From the NCBI RefSeq assembly GCF_000525855.1, contig NZ_AODE01000023.1, forward strand, positions 32,657-96,656: a stretch of DNA of 64,000 nucleotides. The letters run 5' to 3'. The notes under the pieces are model-generated. The model was not told the origin of the DNA, ran no database searches, and saw only the letters and a program-made list of their open reading frames with translations. Origin of the DNA: Listeria cornellensis FSL F6-0969. Its GTDB lineage: Bacteria > Bacillota > Bacilli > Lactobacillales > Listeriaceae. Positions 39,577-48,422 of the stretch are shown one piece after another; within the stretch, counting starts at the first letter, position 1; each line of letters begins with the position of its first letter. A program made the translations under genes and the position numbers.

Positions 39577-39969
39577 ATGAAAAAATGGTTAATTGTTTCT
39601 AGTATCTTACTGGTATTTATTTCCATTATAACAGGAGGAGTATATATTATGAAAGAAAAAGAAAATCAAAAAGCGGAAGATGAATTAGCGGAGTTGATTG
39701 CTATAGAGAAACCGCGTATTGAAAAATATTTCAAGTATAATTTTATAGGAGTGAATCAGGTAACTGTTACTGGGGCAGAGATTCATCCAACTGGTATACC
39801 ACATATCAAAGGTTATGTGAATAATGATAAAGATTTATATTTTAATGCAGCAGTACATAAAGATCATTTTGATGGGGATTTGAGTATTCCGTATGAGCTA
39901 GAGGAGAAGCAGAAAAGTGATTTGTCTGTTTTGGAGATTGAAGAGCATGAAAAGGGAAACAAGGAATGA
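39577..39969 (+). CDS. DUF1433-like membrane-anchored protein, candidate immunity protein to the lipase
   Basis: 130 aa from ATG 39577 behind GGTGGGGTGATTAC. One N-terminal hydrophobic helix (WLIVSSILLVFISIITGGVY) without a lipobox, then an outer domain containing IEKYFKYNFIGVNQVTVTG, HPTGIPHIKGYVNNDK and FDGDLSIP. The pattern Y-F-K-Y-N...T-G-I-P-x-I-x-G-Y-V-N matches staphylococcal DUF1433 proteins, which include the immunity protein TilA. Overlaps a paralogue by four bases. Confidence 0.7.
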   Translation: MKKWLIVSSILLVFISIITGGVYIMKEKENQKAEDELAELIAIEKPRIEKYFKYNFIGVNQVTVTGAEIHPTGIPHIKGYVNNDKDLYFNAAVHKDHFDGDLSIPYELEEKQKSDLSVLEIEEHEKGNKE

Positions 39970-40377
39970 GAACGAGTAGATTTATTTTCCTAGTGCTAAT
40001 AGCATTCTGGTTATTTATTATCGTAGGCAGTTTCCTCTTTGTAAAGAAAGAAATAGATGAGCGAACATTAGCGAGAGAAGAAGCGATTGATAAATTGATT
40101 GTGGAAGAGAGCCCAAGGGTAGAAAAATTATTTAAAGTATAACTATGAAAATATAGATTCTGTTGTAATTACAGGTGTAGATATTAATCCGACAGGAATC
40201 CCGCATATTAACGGATATGTGAATGGGGATAAGAAACTATCTTTTGATGCTGGTGTATATGATGAGCACTATGAAGGGGCTTTGATTATAAGTGGTGAAT
40301 CATTTCCTCATGCAAAGAGCCCCAATCAGGAGGTACTTTCAGTTTCAGAAATTGAAGAGATAGAGAAACGGGAATAG
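39966..40377 (+). CDS. Second DUF1433-like protein; frameshifted as written
   Basis: About 136 aa after correction. ATG 39966 overlaps the previous stop (ATGA). N-terminal helix FIFLVLIAFWLFIIVGSFLF; the frame stops at GTATAA (about 40141), but taking one A from 40134-40136 restores KLFKYNYENIDSVVITG and DINPTGIPHINGYVNGD, paralogous to the upstream gene, ending at TAG 40375-40377. Tandem copies of immunity genes are common beside polymorphic toxins. Confidence 0.68.
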
Positions 40378-40517
40378 TATGTAAGCCACGGTGATTTTTA
40401 TGCTGTGTTTTTTGCAGCGCATGCCGTGACAACTCACCGAAACTCCTTTATAATTCGAGTAGTAATGGCGTCCGCCGATGAGGCGCTTTTAGATAAGTTT
40501 GGAAGGGTGATTTTGTA

Positions 40518-41333
40518 ATGGAGACAGTTGTAACGGATATGGACGGAACGCTGCTGGCTAAGGGCGGTGCGGTGATTCAGCCGCTGAATAAAGAGGTGTT
40601 GCTGGATTGGCAAAAGCGCGGCAAGAAATTGGTGCTGGCGACTGGGCGTTTGGATTTGGCGATTATGCCATTTATTCATGAGCTCGGGATCACGATGCCG
40701 GTTATTTCTTGTAACGGTGCGCTTGTTCGCGATTTTGGAAAGAATGAAATTTTGATGAAAAGCGATATTTCGTATGATTTGTTGGGTCAGGTGATTGAGT
40801 TGGTGCGCGGGTTTGGCGTGGATTATCATGTATACACGACGGAGCGGATTGTTGGACCTACTGTAACGGGGAAAATTGCTGGGTTTGTCGAGGCGAATAA
40901 GACGCTTCCTGAAAATGAGCAGGTGCCGCTTACCGTGACGGCGGATGTTGTCGGGGAAATCGAGCGTTCTGGCGAGTTTGCGCTGAAGGTTCTGGTGCTT
41001 TCGGATGATGCGGACACTCGTGTGGCGGTGCGCGAAGCTTTGGCGAAATTACCGCTTTCCGTGATGGCTTCTGGCACGACGCTGATTGATATTATGAATG
41101 TTGGCATCGATAAAGCGCATGGCCTCGCGTATTTGGATGAAGCTGGCTGGCTTGATTTGGAGACGACGATTGCGTTTGGCGATAATGAGAATGATATCGG
41201 CATGATTGAACTTGCCAAAATGGGCGTGGCGATGGAGAACAGCATTCCAGAGACGTTGGCGATTGCGGATTACGTCGCGGGTCATCACGATACGGGTGGG
41301 CTTGGTCAGTTTTTACTTGATTTTGAGAAGTAA
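40518..41333 (+). CDS. HAD-superfamily hydrolase, Cof type
   Basis: 271 aa. Motif I VVTDMDGTLLA at the N terminus, motif II ISCNGALV, and motif III/IV GDNENDIGMIELAKMGVAM. Cap type IIB, as in sugar-phosphate and flavin-nucleotide phosphatases (YbjI/YwpJ group). ATG 40518 behind GGAAGGGTGATTTTGTA. Substrate unknown; no obvious operon partner. The 140 bases upstream hold only weak pairings. Confidence 0.88.
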   Translation: METVVTDMDGTLLAKGGAVIQPLNKEVLLDWQKRGKKLVLATGRLDLAIMPFIHELGITMPVISCNGALVRDFGKNEILMKSDISYDLLGQVIELVRGFGVDYHVYTTERIVGPTVTGKIAGFVEANKTLPENEQVPLTVTADVVGEIERSGEFALKVLVLSDDADTRVAVREALAKLPLSVMASGTTLIDIMNVGIDKAHGLAYLDEAGWLDLETTIAFGDNENDIGMIELAKMGVAMENSIPETLAIADYVAGHHDTGGLGQFLLDFEK

Positions 41334-41382
41334 CGTGTTATGCTGAACTTGGAAGTAATTTTATCTAGGGAGCTGATTCAAC

Positions 41383-41640
41383 ATGGAAGAGGAAGAACGC
41401 TTTGATCTAGGACACACGGTGAAGAAAATTTTCGTGATTGGTATCGCGGCTGGGCTTATTTTCATCGGCTTTATCGCGCTGATGACACTGATCGGGATCG
41501 TTATCGCGATTCCACTACTGAAAAAAGCTTATCGAATGATGACGTCAAACGGAGACGAATCATGTGCACATGAGAAACACAAGATAAAATGCCCAATTTG
41601 TAAGGCAAAAGCGAAATTTTACGGAGACAAAATCGAATAA
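41383..41640 (+). CDS. Small one-to-two-helix membrane protein with a zinc-ribbon-like tail
   Basis: 85 aa. Hydrophobic residues 14-50 (IFVIGIAAGLIFIGFIALMT onward) then a basic tail with CAHEKHKIKCPICK. The C-x-x-C after an earlier Cys/His pair may bind metal. ATG 41383 follows AGGGAGCTGATTCAAC. Family not recognised. Confidence 0.65.
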   Translation: MEEEERFDLGHTVKKIFVIGIAAGLIFIGFIALMTLIGIVIAIPLLKKAYRMMTSNGDESCAHEKHKIKCPICKAKAKFYGDKIE

Positions 41641-41650
41641 CAACGAACGA

Positions 41651-41705
41651 AAATGTGATCAGTAACTCGCGCTAAATTTGGCGAAGACTGATCACATTTT
41701 TATAT
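41651..41705. terminator. Bidirectional terminator
   Basis: AATGTGATCAGT and ACTGATCACATT form a perfect 12-bp stem enclosing a smaller CGC...GCG pairing, with T run on the plus strand and A run on the left. Lies between convergent genes. Confidence 0.85.
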
Positions 41706-42601
41706 TTATTGTAGGTAGGCTTTTTGGAGGCTCTTGATATCTTTGTTGGTTAAGCCGAGCCCTTTTTTTGAGGAATGCATCGGTGCTACCGTATTTGGCG
41801 TTGATTTCATCGAACGCGGCGTTTAGATAGGCCGGGCGAACGTCGAGAACTGCTTTCATGCCAGCCAAAACTTTCGGATTATCGGTTTGTTTTGCGAGGG
41901 CATCAAGGGTTTTCTGATTCTCTGCCGCGCGATATTTATTCGAAAGTAGGTAGTCGTTCATAATCGTTTTTTGGTCGACGCCAAGCGCTGCGAGTACGAG
42001 TGCTGTCCCAAAACCGGTACGATCTTTACCCGCGGTGCAATGCCAAAGTACGGCGCCATCTTTATTGTCTAGTAACTCTTGGAAAAAAAAGTTTGTAGCC
42101 GTCGATCGATTGCTGGTCGGTGACGAAACTTTTATTGGCGCTGATTAGGAATTGCTCGGGATTGTCCATTTTCGCGAGGCTGGCCATCATATCTTGCGCG
42201 CTAGTTGACGAACCGTTGTCTTTCATGATCGAATCGTGAATGTAATCGACGTTTTTGATGACTGGATCGGGCTTCGCTTTCACCTCGGAATCGGTACGGA
42301 AATCAATAATTTCAGCCAGACCATATGTAGAAGTCAGCTTTTTAATGTCGCTTTTGGAAAGATTGGCAAGTTCGGCGGCGCGGATCAGTTTGTGAGACTT
42401 AATCGTTTTGCCATCGGTGGTTTTGTAGCCACCAAGATCACGAATATTCACAGCACCGTCTAGCTTAATTTGACCACCCGGCTTGACCTGTGTTTGGGTT
42501 TGCTTGGCGGCGAGTGAGTCCACATCTGTAGGCCCGCAACCCGCGAGTAGTAAAGAGCTTCCAACAACGACAACACCAGTAATAGTTACAAATTTATTCA
42601 A
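41706..42601 (-). CDS. Lipoprotein tyrosine/serine phosphatase (LipA-like, Y_phosphatase3 family); frameshifted
   Basis: About 297 aa after correction. Start TTG 42601 behind GAGGAGGGGAAAAAT. Lipobox LLLAGCG near residue 21, then NIRDLGGYKTTDGKTIK, the IDFRTDSE segment, and the catalytic loop HCTAGKDRTGFG (C-x5-R). The pieces fall in three frames: one extra A (plus strand) in each of 42083-42090 and 41763-41769 accounts for both, and the length is 3n+2 as expected. Listeria LipA is a secreted phosphatase of this type. Confidence 0.85.
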
Positions 42602-42719
42602 ATTTTTCCCCTCCTCATACGCCTTATTATAGCGAGCGAAATGCCGATTCGTTTTGAGGTTCTGTAAAGAGGGCGTAAAGAATCGCGCGAGAAATGTAAA
42701 GTTGGAAAGGATGTTACAT

Positions 42720-43553
42720 ATGAAGGCAAAAACGGAAAAAATTGTGGCGTGCATGCTTCGGGATGCGGCGTCGGACGAGATTCAAACAGTGCAAACAGGG
42801 CATCGTATCAAGCTTGCGGAGTTCTGGGGCATAAAAGAAGGCGATAAAGTGCTCGAGATTGGTTGCGGGCAAGGCGACACGACCGCAGTATTAGCGTATC
42901 ATGTCGGCAAAACTGGCTCTGTGTATGCGGTCGACATCGCTTCACCAGATTACGGCGCACCATTCACATTGGCGCAGTCGACGTATTATTTGTTGCAGTC
43001 GGAGCTCGGATCGCGCATTGAATTTAAGCTGGAAACGGATATTTTGCGTGGTGATTTGGCGTTTGAAGAGCAAGCGTTTGACGTCGCGGTTATCTCGCAT
43101 GCGTCCTGGTATTTCAGTTCCAAAGCTGAACTTCTAGAAATGCTCCAAGTTGTGAAAAAATGGGCGAAACGGATTTGTTTTGCGGAATGGAACCCGCATC
43201 TCACGGATTCGCGGCAGGAATCGCATTTGTTGGCGGTGTTGGTGCAGGCGCAATATGAGGCGTTCAAGTCAGAAACCTCATCGAATGTACGGACGTTTAT
43301 CACGCCGGAAGATATCGCGGAAATGGTGCTGAGTCAAGGTTGGCGAGTGACGAGCGAAGAGGATATTTGGACGCCGGAAATGCAAGATGCGAGTTGGGAG
43401 GCGTCGTTTGTCGTCAACCATATCGCGGAGGAAATCGCGAAACAAGAGGCGCTACCGGCGAAATTTAAAGAGTTACTGTTGGCGCAGGCGAATCTGATTC
43501 AGGTGGACACGGTGCTGCCAATGAATTCGTATTGTTGTGTGATAGAGGGGTAA
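42720..43553 (+). CDS. Class I SAM-dependent methyltransferase
   Basis: 277 aa from ATG 42720, behind GGAAAGGATGTTACAT; the longer frame to 42654 crosses the divergent promoter. Motif I VLEIGCGQGDTTAVLAYHVG near residue 45, then VYAVDIASPDYG (acidic ribose contact). Substrate not evident. Divergent from the lipoprotein phosphatase, with no same-strand partner. Confidence 0.8.
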   Translation: MKAKTEKIVACMLRDAASDEIQTVQTGHRIKLAEFWGIKEGDKVLEIGCGQGDTTAVLAYHVGKTGSVYAVDIASPDYGAPFTLAQSTYYLLQSELGSRIEFKLETDILRGDLAFEEQAFDVAVISHASWYFSSKAELLEMLQVVKKWAKRICFAEWNPHLTDSRQESHLLAVLVQAQYEAFKSETSSNVRTFITPEDIAEMVLSQGWRVTSEEDIWTPEMQDASWEASFVVNHIAEEIAKQEALPAKFKELLLAQANLIQVDTVLPMNSYCCVIEG

Positions 43554-43696
43554 TATTTGTAGTTGAAAAATACGCTGTCATATACGATGAAAAGATAGCG
43601 TTAGGTAGCAAGATTAGTGTACAATGAAATAAAGAGAAATATTGGATGATTGATAGATTGATGTGATGTCAAGATCTTGGACAAAATAAAATAGAA

Positions 43697-44460
43697 TTAG
43701 TTTGCTATTTTTTCAAAAGCATTTGGTGTCAGATAACCTAAAGATTGGTGAATACGTTTGGTGTTGTAAAAGCCATAATTATAGCTAAATACAGCTTGAT
43801 ACACATCGTTGATGTCGTTTAAATCAAGACGATACAACTTTTCCCGTTTGATGCTAGCATGATACGATTCTATTTTCGCATTATCATAAGGATAACCAGC
43901 TTTACTATAGGAGGCGGTTACGTGATGCTCCGTTAATATATCTCGATAGCTATGTGCTGTATATTGGCTTCCTCGATCGGAATGAAGTAATGCTATACTT
44001 GGGTATTTCTTTAATACTTGCCTTGTATGCCCATCGACAAAAGCGCTATTCATTTGTTTGCCTACACCAAAATGAAGGACTTTTCGTGTGAATGCATCTA
44101 AAAATGTAATCACGTAGACCCATTTATCTTGTAGCGTCCACACATAGGTCATGGCTGATCTGCCTTTATTTCATTCATAAGGGTTTCTTCTGTGCTCTTT
44201 GCTTGTTTTTCGCGCCATTTTTTCACATAACAACAACGTAGTTGTAATCGTTTCATGTCTGCAGAAATCGTTCTTATACTTGCTATAATTCCTTCTTGTT
44301 GTAGTAAATGATGCAATTTTCGCGCACTATAAATTTGGTTATTTTCATAAAAAAGTACTGTAATACGATTTTCTCTTACTTTCCGCGCTTTTTCCTGTTC
44401 GCTCATGGTTCTTTGCTTGTATTTCATAATAGGTTGCTTTTGCTAGTCCTATCCTTTTTA
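43697..44460 (-). pseudogene. IS3-family transposase OrfB, broken
   Basis: Two frames. The upstream one (to 44149) has the HTH_21 segment YSARKLHHLLQQEGI; the downstream one has FLDAFTRKVLHFG, the second catalytic aspartate in LLHSDRGSQYTA, the glutamate in NAKIESYHASIKRE, and IHQSLGYLTPNAFE. The frames meet at KADQP/MTYVWT, where the family has a W-x-x-D-x-T-Y stretch carrying the first catalytic aspartate. The junction is short by a few codons, so this break looks like a real deletion rather than a homopolymer slip. A further extra A at 44422-44424 separates the start. Confidence 0.7.
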
Positions 44461-44803
44461 ACAATGCCTTCATTGGATGCCTCTTCCAGTGTTGATCTAC
44501 CCAAGCTACTTTCTTCTGGGTACTTAATTCCCCTGTTTGTCCGTAAAGATGCTGATGCACTTTTTTTAGTATGTCATTTTCCTCCTTTAATCGCTGAATT
44601 CCTTTTTGTAATTCCACATGCTCTGTTGCCAACTCTGGACGATTCTCGATGACTTCTTTTACCTGGCGACTTTTGATCCATGTGTATATAGTTGATTTAG
44701 CAATGCCGTAGTCCTCGGATAAAGATTGTACGGAAGTGCCTGCTTCGTAGAGTTCTACAATCGTTTCTTTAAATGTGGTATCCCATTCCCCTATTTTTTT
44801 CAT
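44345..44803 (-). CDS. IS3-family OrfA (HTH), apparently fused to the start of OrfB
   Basis: Starts MKKIGEWDTTFKETIVELYE at 44803 behind GGAGGAATTTGTTC. Helix-turn-helix SLSEDYGIAKSTIYTWIKSR, then a leucine-zipper stretch LQKGIQRLKEENDILKKV. At 44571-44577 the minus strand has seven A then G. With six A the frame would read KKCISIFTDKQGN and stop, the usual OrfA end, leaving A-AAA-AAG, the classic IS3 -1 slippery site. The apparent fusion therefore probably results from an extra A. Confidence 0.7.
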   Translation of the reverse strand: MKKIGEWDTTFKETIVELYEAGTSVQSLSEDYGIAKSTIYTWIKSRQVKEVIENRPELATEHVELQKGIQRLKEENDILKKVHQHLYGQTGELSTQKKVAWVDQHWKRHPMKALLKRIGLAKATYYEIQAKNHERTGKSAESKRKSYYSTFL

Positions 44804-44941
44804 TGAACAAATTCCTCCGTTGTATTTGATATGTTTTATTCTATCATCTTTTGTCCAACTTTTATTCTACACCCAATTTTGAGTTATAGTGAAATTTGAT
44901 AATGTGAGAGCTCTTAAACATAGAAATGGAGGTTATTAAAA

Positions 44942-45376
44942 ATGAAAAAAACACTAGTTGTAGCCAATACAGGATTAAATTTTATTGTTTACATAAATGA
45001 AATGTTAAAGGATTCAGAGAGTGATAGGGATAAAGTGTTATTTGAAGATAATGTGGTCAAACTGTGGGATGAGATTTTGATTAGTTCACTTCACTATGAT
45101 CAGGGTTTTAAACAGTTCATTGCTGTTCAAGGTGCTGATTTAACTTCAATAGCAACGAGGCTTTTAGGTAGCGAAAGAACAGGAATAATAAAGGACTTTG
45201 AAAGTTGGTGGGAGAAATCTGGGGAGTACGGTATGATTCATGAGGTAGAGAGTAGCCTTAGTGATAAAATTGTTAAGGAATGTGAGGAAAAGTTTATTTA
45301 TGTTTTATTTTCCGATGCTCCAAAAAGTTGTAAGTTAGGGTGGGAAGACTTAATAAAGATAATTATAAAAAAATAG
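44942..45376 (+). CDS. Hypothetical protein, 144 aa
   Basis: ATG 44942 behind AAATGGAGGTTATTAAAA, just right of the IS element. Begins MKKTLVVANTGLNFIVYINE; soluble, acidic in the middle, ending KIIIKK. No signal sequence: the first residues are hydrophobic but short. AT-rich like the surrounding accessory genes. I do not recognise it. Confidence 0.6.
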   Translation: MKKTLVVANTGLNFIVYINEMLKDSESDRDKVLFEDNVVKLWDEILISSLHYDQGFKQFIAVQGADLTSIATRLLGSERTGIIKDFESWWEKSGEYGMIHEVESSLSDKIVKECEEKFIYVLFSDAPKSCKLGWEDLIKIIIKK

Positions 45377-45428
45377 ACTAAACATAATATGTTTGATTTG
45401 GCTGTATTATAAAATGGGAGGAATTTGA

Positions 45429-46106
45429 ATGAAGAAAATCTTAGTAAGTTTTATGGTTAGTATTTTAGTATTTAGCGGAATTTCCATGAATTTAGTTAAG
45501 GCGGATGAAAATAATTTAGTGTCAGAGCAACAAGAAAACGGATTAACGCCAGAACAACAAAAAGAATACGAGGATTTGGGCATCGAACTCATGTCTGATG
45601 AAGATTACCAAAAAGCATTAGCAGAATCCCAAAAAGAAATGGAGTTTTATGATAAATTAATTGAGGATGGAGCAATTGAACCTGAACAAATTGGTGCTAC
45701 AGAAATCGATGAAGCAGTGATGCAGTTAGAAAATTCGCGCCCTCTTTTGAGAACTTTAGCTACAGGAAATGGTGGAACATCGAGACTTGAATGGCGCAAA
45801 ACTGGTGGAGAATGGTGGGTTAAAATTACAACTAGTGTCGCGTTTGATTTTGTTGGCACAGTAGCTTTGTATATGAGTGGTAAAAAATTAGATTCAAAAC
45901 CAGTTCGAGGCGCAGGTTTTGGAGGAACGAACGCGCATGGTTACGCTATGTTTGCAAAACCAAAAAGCGTCAAAGCGGGAAACTGGGTTACTATTACTCT
46001 ATTTGGTGCTGCTTGGGGAGTGAAAGGCAACCTAAGAATTAGTAAATATACAATCAAAAATAAATACTTGATGTCTGGTGGTCCTTGGGGTAAGAGTTCG
46101 TACTAA
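45429..46106 (+). CDS. Secreted protein of unknown function, 225 aa
   Basis: Signal peptide MKKILVSFMVSILVFSGISM with likely cleavage after VKA (residue 25). Residues 26-105 are acidic and glutamine-rich (SEQQENGLTPEQQKEYEDLG), like a pro-region; residues 110-225 look globular, rich in Trp, Gly and basic residues (WRKTGGEWWVKITT, GAAWGVKGNLRISKY) and end GPWGKSSY. ATG 45429 behind TGGGAGGAATTTGA, 52 bases after the previous gene. The acidic-pro/basic-mature layout could suit a secreted toxin or bacteriocin, but there is no homology evidence. Confidence 0.65.
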   Translation: MKKILVSFMVSILVFSGISMNLVKADENNLVSEQQENGLTPEQQKEYEDLGIELMSDEDYQKALAESQKEMEFYDKLIEDGAIEPEQIGATEIDEAVMQLENSRPLLRTLATGNGGTSRLEWRKTGGEWWVKITTSVAFDFVGTVALYMSGKKLDSKPVRGAGFGGTNAHGYAMFAKPKSVKAGNWVTITLFGAAWGVKGNLRISKYTIKNKYLMSGGPWGKSSY

Positions 46107-46241
46107 TAGTATCAAAATATCTATGCAAAATAGTAATATGAATAAGAGAAATACTAATCTCATAATTCAATTGTATTAAATCTTGAAAGTCGCAACAAAT
46201 GTTACGAGGAAGGCATGATTATAAAGTCGGAGGGATTAGAA

Positions 46242-46369
46242 TTGTTTGACGTGGCTAATGCTATTGATAATTCTAGAAATCTGGCGATAAAACAGATTTG
46301 AATTTACGATTTGAGCAGTTTGTTGATAGATTCTTGAAGTCTGGAAGACACGCATTTTGGCAGGACTAA
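46242..46369 (+). pseudogene. Possible small ORF or remnant upstream of the LXG cluster
   Basis: TTG 46242 behind GGAGGGATTAGAA reads LFDVANAIDNSRNLAIK and then, if one base is restored in the A run near 46290, continues TDLNLRFEQFVDRFLKSG to a stop at 46369. As written it stops after about 20 codons. Helical in character; could be a degraded piece of a T7SS partner gene. The remainder of 46107-46539 holds only a hairpin. Confidence 0.3.
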
Positions 46370-46397
46370 TGAAAATAACATTGCTAATTAAAAAATA

Positions 46398-46447
46398 AAG
46401 AAGCGTTATATCTAGCAAGTTAATTGCTTGGATTAATGCTTCTTTTA
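46398..46447 (+). terminator. Hairpin/terminator before the LXG operon
   Basis: AAGAAGCGTTA pairs with TAATGCTTCTT around an inner AGCAAGTTAATTGCTT stem-loop, followed by TTATTTTC. Confidence 0.6.
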
Positions 46448-46539
46448 TTTTCAATAAAATCAGTGGTATAATCAAGGAGATGTATGAGATTTTAATCCAA
46501 TTATTAAACAGAAAATCCACCAAGAAAGGAAGTAAAGTG

Positions 46540-46827
46540 ATGTCAAAGAAAATCCAATTACCAAGTGGGCGTTTATCCGAGCACGCCAAAGAAATCGGCA
46601 GTAGCATCAATGACATATCGTTCGATTTGCGCCCTACGATGTCGTATTCTACGAGTTCCGCGCGTCAACTGGTGCAAAGCAGTATGGACGCCGCACACAT
46701 GATCAAAGCCATGCCAGAAGCCTTTAACAAGGATGTGCAAAATTTGAAAAATGTCGAGCAAGCATTTGTCGCCTCAGAAAAGGCGATGGCAGACATGTGG
46801 AGTAAAGCGCTTCATTTAGACAAATAA
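46540..46827 (+). CDS. Small WXG-like T7SS partner protein, 95 aa
   Basis: ATG 46540 (MSKKIQLPSGRLSEHAKEIG), behind AAAGGAAGTAAAGTG; an extension to 46480 is rejected. Two predicted helices; the end DMWSKALHLDK resembles the W-x-G helical-hairpin proteins that precede LXG toxins and help deliver them. First of four tightly packed genes. Confidence 0.75.
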   Translation: MSKKIQLPSGRLSEHAKEIGSSINDISFDLRPTMSYSTSSARQLVQSSMDAAHMIKAMPEAFNKDVQNLKNVEQAFVASEKAMADMWSKALHLDK

Positions 46828-46854
46828 AAAAGACATGAGGAGTGAAAAGAAGGG

Positions 46855-47157
46855 ATGAAACAGCAGGAGGATGCCGTAAGAAAGAGTATCGAGAAACAAC
46901 GGGAGTTAGAAGAAGTAGAGCGCGAGTTTAGGCAATTAAAACGCCAACAAGAAGATTTGCTCGTGCGAATTGGGAATGCGTGGCGAGGCAACCTTTCAGA
47001 GAACAAACTAGGCGCTATTGCATTAGATTTAGCGCAAGAACAACGCATGACGCAAAAGAAACTCTATAACTTAGATGACCAACTACAAGCAGAACATAAA
47101 CAAGCAAAAGTCGACGTCGAACGAGCGAAAGAGGCGAAAGCAGATGCCACGCATTGA
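46855..47157 (+). CDS. Second helical T7SS partner protein, 100 aa
   Basis: Strongly charged coiled-coil protein (KSIEKQRELEEVEREFRQLK), the DUF3958-like kind found between WXG-like and LXG genes. ATG 46855 behind GAAAAGAAGGG; overlaps the toxin gene by 14 bases. Expected to bind the LXG domain as targeting factor. Confidence 0.7.
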   Translation: MKQQEDAVRKSIEKQRELEEVEREFRQLKRQQEDLLVRIGNAWRGNLSENKLGAIALDLAQEQRMTQKKLYNLDDQLQAEHKQAKVDVERAKEAKADATH

Positions 47158-48422
47158 TATTGGTGAAGTACGTTATTTTGTGGAACATTTTTTAAGAGAG
47201 TCCCAGAAATTAAAGGAAGCCCTGACAAACTATCGAAAAGCAGTTGCAAAAATTGTAGCGGATAATGAAATCAAAGGCGAAATCGCAGACAGCGCGAAAG
47301 ACTATTACGAAATGGTTCATTATCCCATTGTAGACACTACGAAAGCATGTATGACCGATGCCGAAGAAATTCTGAAAAAATATACCACGGATTTTCATAA
47401 TCAGGTTGATCCATCAATGAATGCTAGAATCGATTCCGATGAATTACAAGAGCTACAAGGTGAGATAAGAAAATGCCAAAATCGCTATGAAGACTTGTTA
47501 GTAAAAATGAAATCAATGGCGGGTGGTTCTTCATTAGGACAACAAATCGGGATGCAGTTAGGCATGCAAACAGCAATGGGGCAATTACAACATGAAATGC
47601 AGATTATTGAACGCTATGTAGATTTTGACACGAGCCATCAAAATGTGATGTATGATGTGCTGAAAAAGCTATATCAAGTAAAACAAGGATTAGCAGAAAT
47701 CCAGAGCAGTAAAGCCTTTAACACAGTAAGCCATACATTCAACACGAAAGCATTGTGATGAAAATGCAGACTTTGATGCCGAACGAATGAAAGGGGCTCT
47801 AGATGGCTATGATCCGATATCTGGGCATAATTTAACGAGTATGCAAAGTTTTTCCGTACTTGCAGGGATAGCGTCGGGAATGGTTGCGATTAAAGGTCGC
47901 GGGAGAGTTTATCCTAAGAGTACTGTCAACAAGGTCCAATCAGATTTGCGAATCAAAGAATATGGCGAACCAATTGTAATAAAAAGATCAATCAATACTT
48001 GGTTAATTAGAAGCTATGTTCGAGACGTGGAGCAACAAACAGGGCGTAAATTGGCAAATAATCAAGTAGATATGCTTAAGAATGCACTAAGAGCAAAAGA
48101 ATATAATAAATTAACCCCAGACGAAACCAAAGTTCATAGACGGTCCTTCAATAAAGTGAAAAATTCGCTGATTAATGAATGGGAGTTAAAAACGGGACAA
48201 GTTTGGCCAACCTATTCAGATGATATTATATCCGTAAAAAATGGATCAGTTATTCGAAATAAAGGAGAATTATATGATGCTCATCATTTGATTGAAAATA
48301 ATTTTGGAGGAGAACATGAATGGTGGAATATTCACCCTGCAAAGTTCCCTAATGAGCACCAAGCAGGCATTCATGGTGCTGGTTCACCAGGAAATGCATT
48401 ATTTAAAGGAGTGAAAAAATAA
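47144..48422 (+). CDS. LXG-domain polymorphic toxin with C-terminal HNH-type nuclease; frameshifted as written
   Basis: About 425 aa after correction. ATG 47144 (MPRIDIGEVRYFVEHFLRES). Residues 1-200 form the helical LXG domain for T7SS export. Reading stops at 47758; taking one A from 47747-47749 gives NTKHCDENADFDAERMKGAL and joins the second half, which has the pre-toxin region DGYDPISGHNLTSMQSFSVL and a nuclease end YDAHHLIENNFGGEHEWWNI...HPAKFPNEHQAGIHG. H-H and H-x3-N-x-H-type spacing suggests an HNH/WHH-like DNase. The length of 3n+1 agrees with one extra base. Immunity gene follows with a one-base overlap. Confidence 0.82.

Larger units (their letters stand above)
43664..44871 (-). 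mobile_element. IS3-family insertion sequence (IS150-like), about 1.2 kb
   Basis: Contains HTH-type orfA and a DDE transposase orfB on the minus strand. Imperfect ends: TGATGTCAAGATCTTGGACA (43664 inward) against TGTAGAATAAAAGTTGGACA (44871 inward), sharing TTGGACAAAA and ATAGAAT further in. The exact ends are approximate and I see no target duplication. It opens the accessory stretch 43.7-51.9 kb. Confidence 0.75.
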
